This document shows, piece by piece, positions 1-6,420 of a stretch of DNA of 6,765 nucleotides. Source of the DNA: Planctomycetales bacterium (GTDB lineage: Bacteria > Planctomycetota > Planctomycetia > Isosphaerales > Isosphaeraceae); NCBI GenBank assembly GCA_027451455.1, contig DAIDJI010000307.1, forward strand, positions 1 through 6,765. Direction: 5' to 3'. Both the position numbers and the translations under genes were made by a program. The notes under the pieces were generated by a model that ran no database searches, was not told the DNA's origin, and saw only the letters and a list, made by a program, of their open reading frames with translations. The stretch's first letter is position 1. Each line of letters opens with the position of its first letter.

Positions 1-133
1 ACGAATCCGATCGTGAACTCCTTGATTATGTCGTAGGGGCGATACTTTCCCGACCAAGGCTTTGAGTCCGCCATAGGATCGCTGTTTGCCTTTATTGGCG
101 GCACGACGCCACGGAGCCGCACTTGCATTACGC
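1..133 (-). other. Unrecognised in-frame segment replacing the expected glucoamylase-like C-terminus
   Basis: From about residue 434 of the minus-strand protein to the window edge, the frame stays open but no longer looks like the family. It holds an internal ATG at 74-72 (minus strand) that would begin MADSKPWSGKYRPYDIIKEF and run towards a hydrophobic stretch. An AAAGG lies about 14 bases before it, which is rather far for a ribosome binding site. Local G+C appears lower than in the rest of the gene. This could be the start of a different protein brought in by a deletion or a chimeric join, or a divergent C-terminus. I cannot name it. Confidence 0.4.
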
Positions 134-1433
134 CATTCACGGAGTCGAGGAATCCGTGGTCGCAATAGATCGGGAAATTCTTCTCGAGCCGGGCGAGGTT
201 GTCGAGGGCTTCGCGGGGAGCGAACCGAAGGGCGAGGAACGAGGCGTGCGGGGTGACCACGCCGTTGGGGAACCGTCCATTGGTTCCGGGTGGGTGGCTG
301 CCGACTCGCTCATCGTCGTTGTTGGAGGTATAGCCGTGGGGGTCGGAGCCGAGGGCGTCGACGCCGTAGGTTCGATAGCCGCCCTCGGGATTGGAGGCCG
401 GTGAGAAGCCCCAGTATCCGTAACGCGCCTCGATCAGCCCATGCTCGATCTGGGCGCGGACGTAGAGCGGGTGATTTACCCCCCAGCTTCGGGGTGCCCA
501 GCGTTCCTCGGGGACGAAGAGCGTGACCATCAGCGCCTCGAACATGCTCCCGCCCCAGCTCGGGACGATCCGCATGCCCCGGTATCGGTAATGTCCCTCG
601 AAGACGCGGACACCGAGATACTCCCGGTATTCGCCGACGGGCCGCTGGCTCTGGTCGCGGATATCGGGGCCGAGGGTCCGGCCGGGGTGATAGTAGTGTT
701 CGGGTGGGATCTGGCCCCGGGCGATCCCGATGTACGCGGAGATGCGCTGCTCGGTGTTCAGAACGCGATGGAAGCCGCCGAAGGATCCGCGATCCAGGGA
801 GTAAGGACCGCGGATCAGGCCCGGTTTGTTCCACGAGTCGGAGGCGTCGAACGCGACAAAATAGAAGCCGAAGTTCATGGGCCGAAGCAGAGTCTCCGCC
901 CGGTCCCGCAGGGTGGGGAAAGTGTTTCGGACCATCAGGAGGCCGGCGGCGAGCCATCCGTTGTCGACTGAGGAAGCGATTGGCGTGATCGGTCGGCCGT
1001 CGATCGGCGATTTTCGGAGCGTCCGGGCATCTTTCGGGTCGATCCGATCGGCCAAAAAGCCGTGGGCCCGCTCGACCCGATCGAGCCCGTCGAGCGTCCG
1101 AGTGAGGCGGAGGATCGCTTCACGCTCGTCGATCAGCCCGAGCCGATGCGCGGCGATGGTGCCCCAGAGATAGGCGCCGATGTCGGTGGGGTTGGTCTGG
1201 GGCGTCTGTTTCCACGTTCCGCTCGGCAGGCGGCGGAGGCCGTCGCAGGGGACGGCCAGTCCCTCGGCCATCTCGGCCATCGATCGCCAGGTATCGCGGC
1301 CGTATTTCTGAAGCCGGTCGCGATCGGCCGGGCCGATCGCATCGGGTGCCGCGGCGTTTGCCGGCGCGGTCGCGTTCGAGAGCAGAAAGACCAGGATCAG
1401 GCCGGCGATTCGCGGCGCGATGTAACGGATCAA
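1..1433 (-). CDS. Secreted glucoamylase-like (PF10091-type) protein, 3' end off the window
   Basis: Reading the minus strand from TTG at 1433 gives an open frame of 477 codons running off the left edge. The start is chosen because it opens a classic signal peptide: MIRY, then a hydrophobic core (residues 8-19) and a small-residue region ending near ANA (25-27). No ATG lies nearby; the frame is closed upstream by TAA at 1493-1491, and a GGGGA stretch sits about 9 bases before the start. The body matches the family as I know it: VDNGWLAAGL (157-164), a DSWNKPGLIRGPYSLDRGSFGG block (about 199-220), MRIVPSWGGSMFEAL (287-301), a WGVNHPLYVRAQIEHG block (317-332), YGYWGFSP (338-345) and NGVVTPHASFLALRFAP (390-406). 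These proteins hydrolyse glucans or are glucanase-like; the substrate here cannot be read, and it is presumably exported. The expected C-terminal segment, ending in a YLALDQGMI-like motif, is absent: after HGFLDSVN (426-433) the sequence is unfamiliar. Confidence 0.82.
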   Translation of the reverse strand, partial: MIRYIAPRIAGLILVFLLSNATAPANAAAPDAIGPADRDRLQKYGRDTWRSMAEMAEGLAVPCDGLRRLPSGTWKQTPQTNPTDIGAYLWGTIAAHRLGLIDEREAILRLTRTLDGLDRVERAHGFLADRIDPKDARTLRKSPIDGRPITPIASSVDNGWLAAGLLMVRNTFPTLRDRAETLLRPMNFGFYFVAFDASDSWNKPGLIRGPYSLDRGSFGGFHRVLNTEQRISAYIGIARGQIPPEHYYHPGRTLGPDIRDQSQRPVGEYREYLGVRVFEGHYRYRGMRIVPSWGGSMFEALMVTLFVPEERWAPRSWGVNHPLYVRAQIEHGLIEARYGYWGFSPASNPEGGYRTYGVDALGSDPHGYTSNNDDERVGSHPPGTNGRFPNGVVTPHASFLALRFAPREALDNLARLEKNFPIYCDHGFLDSVNGVMQVRLRGVVPPIKANSDPMADSKPWSGKYRPYDIIKEFTIGF

Positions 1434-1487
1434 CGATGAATTTCCCCGTGGAACGGCGATCCGAATGAGAGACCCTTGGAAGTATCC

Positions 1488-1516
1488 AGATTAGAGGGCT
1501 CTGGTCGGTTCGACAA
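1488..1516 (-). promoter_or_regulatory. Candidate sigma70-like promoter for the glucoamylase-like gene
   Basis: On the minus strand, TTGTCG (1516-1511) and TAATCT (1493-1488) are separated by exactly 17 bases. They lie about 55 bases before the TTG start at 1433, in the divergent intergenic region. The match to -35/-10 consensus is moderate, and planctomycete promoters are not well enough defined for me to be sure. Confidence 0.35.
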
Positions 1517-1568
1517 GGGACCGAAGCTGGCGGGCGGGGGTCATCATCGGATAGAGTCTCGCCAGGGA

Positions 1569-1591
1569 CGGGCCGAAGGCCCGCTGTTTTT
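1569..1591 (+). terminator. GC hairpin plus T-tract in the leader of the PhzF-family gene
   Basis: CGGGCC (1569-1574), a GAA loop (1575-1577) and GGCCCG (1578-1583) form a perfect six-pair GC stem. CTG and five consecutive T follow at 1587-1591. This is the shape of a small rho-independent terminator on the plus strand, but it lies only 29 bases before the ATG at 1620 and no plus-strand gene ends upstream of it. It could be a leader attenuator, a terminator insulating the operon from upstream transcription, or chance in GC-rich DNA. Confidence 0.4.
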
Positions 1592-1619
1592 CGACCCGGG
1601 TGGGAACAGGACCGAGCCC

Positions 1620-2459
1620 ATGTCGCAGCGGATCTCGCAGGTCGATGCCTTCACCGATCGCCCCTTCGCCGGCAATCCGGCTGGTGTCTACGTCCTGGAG
1701 CGTCCGGCCGATCCACGATGGATGCAGGATGTCGCGGCCGAGATGAACCTCTCCGAGACCGCGTTCGTCGTGCCGATCGAGGGCGGCTCGCGGTTCCAGC
1801 TTCGATGGTTCACGCCGAACACCGAGGTCGACCTTTGTGGTCACGCGACACTCGCCACCGCGCACGTGCTCTGGGAAGAGGGGCATCTCGCGGCCGATCA
1901 ACGGGCCTGGTTTGAGACCCGGAGCGGTCGGCTCTCGGCGAGCCTCGGGCCTGACGGGATCGAGCTGGACTTCCCTCGCGAGGCAATCACGTCGGAGATC
2001 CACTCGGCCGACGAGTGGGCGACCCTCCGGGCCGCGATCCCGGCCCCGATCCTGTTCGCCGGCCGGAATCGCTTCGACGTGCTCGTCGAGCTGGCGGATG
2101 AGGAGACGCTGGTCTCGCTCCGCCCCGACTTCCGGAAGGTTGCCGAGCTGGAATGCCGGGGTGTGATCGTGACGAGTCGGTCGTCGGACCCGGCGTTCGA
2201 CTTCGCCTCGCGGTTCTTCGCTCCGAGGCTCGCGGTCGACGAGGACCCGGTCTGCGGCTCGGCCCACTGCTGTCTCGGGCCTTACTGGGCCAACAAGCTC
2301 GGCAAGGGCGAGCTGGTCGGGCACCAGCGATCCCGTCGGGGAGGGGTTGTCCGGGTGCGTATGGCCTCGGAGCGCGTTTTCCTGATCGGCCGGGCCGTGA
2401 CCGTCCTGCGCGGGGAATGGAGCGGCCTCGCGGTTTCGGACCGGGGAGATGGGCGTTAA
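1620..2459 (+). CDS. PhzF-family isomerase (PhzC/PhzF, YddE-like)
   Basis: The 279-residue product has the length of Pseudomonas PhzF (278) and its active-site layout shifted by one residue. Glu46 lies in NLSETAF (43-49), His75 in DLCGHAT (71-77), and Asp209 and Ser214 in DEDPVCGSAH (207-216); these correspond to PhzF E45, H74, D208 and S213. The RWFTPNTEVDLCGHA stretch (62-76) and CCLGPYW (217-223) are also typical. Family members fold as two similar halves around a central cavity and catalyse proton-shuttling isomerisations; most, such as E. coli YddE, have no known substrate. No other phenazine genes are present, so a phenazine role is unlikely. ATG 1620 is preferred over an upstream in-frame start because AGGA (1608-1611) sits 8 bases before it and MSQRISQVDAFT is the usual family beginning. 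The next gene starts 57 bases downstream, suggesting co-transcription. Confidence 0.93.
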   Translation: MSQRISQVDAFTDRPFAGNPAGVYVLERPADPRWMQDVAAEMNLSETAFVVPIEGGSRFQLRWFTPNTEVDLCGHATLATAHVLWEEGHLAADQRAWFETRSGRLSASLGPDGIELDFPREAITSEIHSADEWATLRAAIPAPILFAGRNRFDVLVELADEETLVSLRPDFRKVAELECRGVIVTSRSSDPAFDFASRFFAPRLAVDEDPVCGSAHCCLGPYWANKLGKGELVGHQRSRRGGVVRVRMASERVFLIGRAVTVLRGEWSGLAVSDRGDGR

Positions 2460-2506
2460 ACTGGACGGGAGAGGCGGGTCGGCGGGTGATCGGAGGGGAT
2501 GCGGCG

Positions 2507-2512
2507 AGGAGG
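2507..2512 (+). promoter_or_regulatory. Ribosome binding site deciding the dehydratase start
   Basis: AGGAGG ends 4 bases before ATG 2517. The alternative in-frame ATG at 2499 has its purine run (GGAGGGG, 2492-2498) directly abutting the codon, too close to act, so 2517 is the better start. Confidence 0.7.
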
Positions 2513-2516
2513 TTCC

Positions 2517-4091
2517 ATGTCGGTCGCGGTCGAGGGGGTGAAGGCGGTCGTTCTGCGAGACGATGACAACGTGGCGGTTGCGGCCCGTCCGATTCCGAAG
2601 GGCGCCGTCCTCCGGCTCGGCGATCGGACGATCGAGGTCCTGGAGCCGATCGGGCTGGGGCACAAGGTCGCTCTCGATACGATCGAGACAGGGCAGCCGG
2701 TCCGGAAGTATGGTCAGATCATCGGGTTTGCCTCGCGGGCGATCCGGCCGGGATCGCGGGTTCATGTCGAGAACCTCCGCGCTGACCTTTTTGAACGCGA
2801 CTACGCGTTCTCGACCGAGCATCCGGAGCCGCCGAGGCCCGATCGTCCCCGGACGTTCCGAGGCTTCCTCCGGCCGGACGGGCGGGTCGGGACCCGAAAC
2901 TACATCGCCGTGATCAGCACCGTGAATTGCTCGGCGAGCACGTCGAGGTACGTCTCGGATCGGTTCCGCGATGGGGCCTGGAAGACCGACTATCCGAACG
3001 TCGACGGCGTCTTCGCGATCACGCACAAGGGCGGCTGCGGACTCCCGTTCGAAGGACCCGATCATCAGATCCTCGAGCGCGTGCTGGCGGGGTTTGCCAA
3101 TCATCCGAACGTGGCCGCCTACGTGATTGTCGGGCTCGGCTGCGAGGTGGGTTTCGCCTCGCACCTCGTCGAGGCGCAGGACCTCGTCACGCTGGTCGTT
3201 CCCGGGACGAACGGAGGCCCCGGTCAGCCGCCGAGACGGCCCCGGACGCTCAACATCCAGGAGCAAGGTGGGATCACCGCGACCGTCGAGGCGGCCGTGA
3301 AGGCCGTTTACGACTTACTTCCCGAGGCCAACGCCTGGACCCGGACGGAACAGCCCGCCTCGAAGATTCTCCTGGCGATGGAGTGTGGCGGTTCTGACGG
3401 CAATTCAGGAATCACCGCCAATCCGGCGCTCGGCGTGGCGGCCGATCTGCTCGTCGGCCACGGCGGCTCGGCGTTCCTGGGCGAAACCACCGAAATCTAC
3501 GGCGCAGAGCATTTGCTCACCCGGCGTGCCGTGAGCCGGGAGGTCGGTGAAAAGCTCGTCGATCGCATCCGGTGGTGGGAGAACTACACCGGGATGTTCG
3601 GCGCGAAGATTGACAACAACCCGTCGCCAGGCAACAAGGCCGGCGGATTGACGACCATCTACGAGAAGTCGCTCGGTGCGCTCGCCAAGGCTGGATCGAC
3701 GGCGCTGGTGGACGTCGTTCCGTATGCCGCGAAGGTCGACAAACCTGGGCTGACGTTCATGGACACGCCCGGTTACGATCCGCCCTGCACGACGGGACTG
3801 ATCGCGGGGGGGGCGAACGTGCTGGTCTTCACCACCGGGCGCGGGAGCGTGCTGGGGCTGAAGCCGACCCCTTGCATCAAGGTGGCGACCAACACGCCGA
3901 TGTTTGAGCGGATGACCGACGATATGGATCTCGACGCCGGGCCGATCCTCGAAGGGGAGCCGGTTGAGAGCGTGGGTCGCCGCCTCTTCGATCTGATCCT
4001 GGAGGTCGCCGACGGCCGGCCGACCCGGAGCGAGCGGCAAGGGGTCGGTGAGGAGGAATTCGCGCCATGGTCGATCGGGCCGACGCTCTGA
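2517..4091 (+). CDS. uxaA: UxaA/GarD-family sugar-acid dehydratase, probably altronate dehydratase
   Basis: The 524-residue product has the full fused architecture of altronate/galactarate dehydratases: an N-terminal SAF-type domain (about 8-88, with GHKVAL at 48-53 and KYGQIIGFA at 64-72) and the long catalytic domain (about 115-524). Family signatures are GRVGTRNYI (122-130), TVNCS (135-139), KGGCG (171-175), GLGCE (206-210), ECGGSDGNSGITANP (289-303), NPSPGNKAGGLTT (368-380) and TTGRGS (439-444). These metal-dependent enzymes remove water from D-altronate to give 2-keto-3-deoxygluconate, or from galactarate. YAFSTEHP (96-103) and the FMDTPGYDP stretch (414-422) fit UxaA-like homologues better than E. 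coli GarD, but the length is close to GarD (523), so the substrate is not certain. The protein should be cytoplasmic. No KDG kinase, aldolase or uronate isomerase lies in the window. The end overlaps the next gene by 25 bases. Confidence 0.9.
   Translation: MSVAVEGVKAVVLRDDDNVAVAARPIPKGAVLRLGDRTIEVLEPIGLGHKVALDTIETGQPVRKYGQIIGFASRAIRPGSRVHVENLRADLFERDYAFSTEHPEPPRPDRPRTFRGFLRPDGRVGTRNYIAVISTVNCSASTSRYVSDRFRDGAWKTDYPNVDGVFAITHKGGCGLPFEGPDHQILERVLAGFANHPNVAAYVIVGLGCEVGFASHLVEAQDLVTLVVPGTNGGPGQPPRRPRTLNIQEQGGITATVEAAVKAVYDLLPEANAWTRTEQPASKILLAMECGGSDGNSGITANPALGVAADLLVGHGGSAFLGETTEIYGAEHLLTRRAVSREVGEKLVDRIRWWENYTGMFGAKIDNNPSPGNKAGGLTTIYEKSLGALAKAGSTALVDVVPYAAKVDKPGLTFMDTPGYDPPCTTGLIAGGANVLVFTTGRGSVLGLKPTPCIKVATNTPMFERMTDDMDLDAGPILEGEPVESVGRRLFDLILEVADGRPTRSERQGVGEEEFAPWSIGPTL
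4051..4056 (+). promoter_or_regulatory. Ribosome binding site for the membrane protein, inside the dehydratase gene
   Basis: AGGAGG lies 10 bases before ATG 4067 and within the last codons of the dehydratase gene. It supports this start despite the 25-base overlap and suggests that translation of the two genes is coupled. Confidence 0.65.
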
Positions 4092-6238
4092 GCCGCCCGG
4101 CCCCGAGGCGGCCGGCATCGCCAACGGCCCCCTCGCCAACGGACCCGCCCCCTTTCGGATCCCGGCTGGGCCCTGTCCTGGCCGGGCTGGCCGTTGTCGA
4201 ACTCGTCTGGCTGATTGTCTATCTCGCGTTCCCGCTGGTAAACGCGCCGAAAGTGGAGGGAATCACGTTCCGCCGCGGATTCATCCTGCTGCAAACCTTC
4301 CCGCAGGTGATCGAGGGGGTGACGTTCCGGCGGTCGATGCTCGGGCACTTTCTCGAGCAACTGAGCCACGTGGAGAACCTCCCGCAGCGGGTGCCGATCG
4401 TGATGGTCGCGGGGTTGATCGCGGCCGCCGCGATCGGGATCGGGGATGCGATCCTGGCGATCCTTCGGCTCCGAACCGGGATTCGCTGGCCGGTCCGGAT
4501 CGCGCTTAGCTACGGACTTGGCGCGGCGGTTCTGGGCGGCCTGACGCTGATCGTCGGGCGGATGGGTTGGCTTCATCCCTGGTTCATTCGGACGATGCTG
4601 GCCGGACTGGCGATGCTCCCGTTCGCACGGATGGCCTGGAACCGATTTCGGGGGGTCGCGCCCGAGGCGGCCGAGGACCGCCCTGCCCCGCAACCGCCCG
4701 ACCGGACGGCCTGGCTGTTCGCCCTCGGGATCGTGCCTTTTGTGACGATCACGATGCTCGGCTCGATGCTCCCGCCGTACGACTTCGACGTGCTGGAATA
4801 CCACGTCGAAGGGCCGAAGGAGTACTTCCAGGCGGGACAGATCACCTTCCTGCCGCATAATGTTTATACCAACATGCCGTTTGACGTGGAGATGCTCCAC
4901 TTGCTCGGGATGTCGGCGATGGGCGACTGGTGGTGGGGGGTACTTGCGGGGCAGCTCCTGGTGGCGATGTTCGGGCCGGCGGCGGCGGTGATGGCTTACG
5001 CGATCGCCTCGCGTGCCTCGACGAGGGCCGGATGGATCGCGGCGCTCGTGTATCTTTCAACGCCCTGGGTGCACCGGTTTGGGATCATCGCCTACGTCGA
5101 GGGACCGCTCTGCTTTTATCAGGTCGCGCTGGCCTGGGGATGGCTGCAGGGCTGGCCGGGGGGCGCGGATCGGGTCGGACGGAGCTGGCCCTTGCTCGGG
5201 CTGGCCGCGGGTGGGGCGATGGGATGCAAGTATACCGGTCTGATCTCGGCCGTGATTCCCTTCGGCCTGCTCGCGATCGGCGATGTCTGGCGGTCGCGAG
5301 GAGTTCGCCCGCTGCTCGCCTACGGACTGGGCTGGGGGATCATCCTGGCGCCCTGGCTGGTCAAGAACCTCGCGGATACCGGCGACCCGGTTTACCCGCT
5401 CGGATACCGGGTCTTCCACGGCCGGAACTGGGACGAGGCGATGGAGGCAAAGTGGAACCGGGTCCACGGCCCTCGCCCGTTTTCGTGGGCCGAACTCGGC
5501 AGCTCGATCGTCGACATTGCCGGCCGGTCGGACTGGCAATCCGGCCTCTACGCCGCCCTGGTGCCGCTTGCCCTGTTGCGTCCCGGTTCGCGCCGGCTCG
5601 CACTGGCGCTCTGGGCGTTCGCGGCCTGGATCTTCCTGACCTGGTTCCTTTTCACCCACCGGCTCGATCGATTCTGGCTCCCCTTACTGCCGATCCTGGC
5701 GGCTCTGGCGGGACTCGGGGCCGACTGGGTCCGCCGCCTCGGATGGACGGCCCTCCTCGCAACACTGCTCGCCACCTCGTTGCTCACGAACCTGATGTAC
5801 GACTCCAGCATCATGACCGGCTTCAACGAATGGACGAGCAACCTGGCCACCCTGCGCACCGACCTGCCGCGCCGGCTCAATCCGCCGCTCGCCCTGCTGG
5901 ACGAAAAACTTCCCGCCGGAGCCCGGCCGATGCTCGTCGGCCCGGCGGCCGTCTTTCACCTGAATCACCGGGTCGTCTACAACACCGTCTTCAACCGCGA
6001 GACGATCGAGGAGATCGCAAAGGGGAAATCCATCGAGGAGATCCGCCGCGCCCTGCACGATCGGGGCGTCACGCATATCTATGTCGACTGGAAAGAGGTG
6101 GTCCGATTCCGCCAGCCGGGCAACTACGGCTTCACCGACTTCGTCACCCGCGACCTCTTCGCTGGGTGGGTTGCCGCCGGTCTCCTCGACCGGCCGGTCG
6201 ACTTCGGGGCGGAACAAGAGCTTTATCGGGTTCGCTAG
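4067..6238 (+). CDS. Polytopic membrane protein, putative GT-C/PMT-type glycosyltransferase
   Basis: The 723-residue product has a proline-rich cytoplasmic tail (1-33), then about 11-13 hydrophobic segments, including roughly 36-58, 110-133, 144-165, 172-188, 214-234, 290-313, 322-332, 375-405, 413-431, 494-504, 511-530, 535-551 and 558-577. A soluble C-terminal domain (about 600-723) contains RPMLVGPAAVFHLNHRVVYN and GVTHIYVDW (668-676). The loop after the fifth segment carries PPYDFDVLEYHVEGPKEYF (236-254), with acidic and histidine residues where GT-C enzymes such as ArnT or protein mannosyltransferases place their catalytic acidic residue. That resemblance is the basis for the call. Such proteins transfer sugars from lipid-linked donors outside the inner membrane; donor and acceptor are unknown. 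It is the last gene of the presumed three-gene operon. An 8-residue repeat in the first loop is noted separately. It could also be a membrane protein of this fold without transferase activity. Confidence 0.8.
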   Translation: MVDRADALSRPAPRRPASPTAPSPTDPPPFGSRLGPVLAGLAVVELVWLIVYLAFPLVNAPKVEGITFRRGFILLQTFPQVIEGVTFRRSMLGHFLEQLSHVENLPQRVPIVMVAGLIAAAAIGIGDAILAILRLRTGIRWPVRIALSYGLGAAVLGGLTLIVGRMGWLHPWFIRTMLAGLAMLPFARMAWNRFRGVAPEAAEDRPAPQPPDRTAWLFALGIVPFVTITMLGSMLPPYDFDVLEYHVEGPKEYFQAGQITFLPHNVYTNMPFDVEMLHLLGMSAMGDWWWGVLAGQLLVAMFGPAAAVMAYAIASRASTRAGWIAALVYLSTPWVHRFGIIAYVEGPLCFYQVALAWGWLQGWPGGADRVGRSWPLLGLAAGGAMGCKYTGLISAVIPFGLLAIGDVWRSRGVRPLLAYGLGWGIILAPWLVKNLADTGDPVYPLGYRVFHGRNWDEAMEAKWNRVHGPRPFSWAELGSSIVDIAGRSDWQSGLYAALVPLALLRPGSRRLALALWAFAAWIFLTWFLFTHRLDRFWLPLLPILAALAGLGADWVRRLGWTALLATLLATSLLTNLMYDSSIMTGFNEWTSNLATLRTDLPRRLNPPLALLDEKLPAGARPMLVGPAAVFHLNHRVVYNTVFNRETIEEIAKGKSIEEIRRALHDRGVTHIYVDWKEVVRFRQPGNYGFTDFVTRDLFAGWVAAGLLDRPVDFGAEQELYRVR

Positions 6239-6420
6239 GCGGCGGGTTGCAAGCAGGGGCCGATTGGCTTCTTAACAGTCGAGATTTGATGAATTTCTGG
6301 ATATCCCTGATTCCCGAAGAAAGATTCAAACCTCTCTTGCGTAAAGACTCTATTCTCTTCTAATAACGCGAATGGTTGACCTGGTGATGAAAGGATTCGG
6401 GCTGGGGCCCGGGGAATCTC
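6239..6420 (+). other. Intergenic region with an A+T-rich core
   Basis: This gap separates the presumed operon from the epimerase gene. Its core is clearly poorer in G+C than its surroundings: 24 of 60 bases are G or C at 6301-6360. I see no convincing gene or strong terminator in it; a GGCC-GATT-GGC element near 6258 has too short a stem. It probably holds the epimerase promoter. Confidence 0.55.
6337..6366 (+). promoter_or_regulatory. Candidate promoter for the epimerase gene
   Basis: TTGCGT (6337-6342) and TAATAA (6361-6366) are 18 bases apart, within the A+T-rich core and about 55 bases before ATG 6421. The -35 match is fair and the -10 match moderate. The location is sensible for a separate transcript starting at the epimerase. 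Confidence 0.35.

Noticed and set aside
1..130. Possible transposase fragment at the left edge
   Set aside because: VVPPIKAN faintly recalls a motif of some IS5-type transposases, but no catalytic residues, terminal repeat or target duplication is visible, so I do not call a mobile element.
310..971. Open frames on both strands within the glucoamylase-like gene
   Set aside because: The minus-strand frame from 1433 carries continuous family motifs through this stretch, so the others are shadows.
1491..3266. Long minus-strand open frame of 591 codons opposite the PhzF-family and dehydratase genes
   Set aside because: It is the antisense shadow of two genes with unmistakable family motifs. Its translation is rich in Arg, Pro and Asp with no recognisable domain, as expected from G+C-rich antisense.
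3773..4900. Minus-strand open frame of 375 codons across the dehydratase/membrane-protein junction
   Set aside because: It is low-complexity Arg/Pro/His-rich antisense sequence opposite two well-supported genes.
4995..5010. GCGATCGC octamer resembling the cyanobacterial HIP1 repeat
   Set aside because: I noticed a single full copy here. GATC-containing words are frequent because of base composition and codon use, so this is not a HIP1-type repeat family.
6245..6280. Possible terminator after the membrane-protein gene
   Set aside because: The GGCC-GATT-GGC element has only a 3-4 pair stem and no T-tract.
4930..6363. Plus-strand open frame of 477 codons within the membrane-protein gene
   Set aside because: It is an out-of-frame shadow, rich in Gly, Arg and Ala, without domain signals. 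The frame with membrane segments and a good ribosome binding site is the real one.
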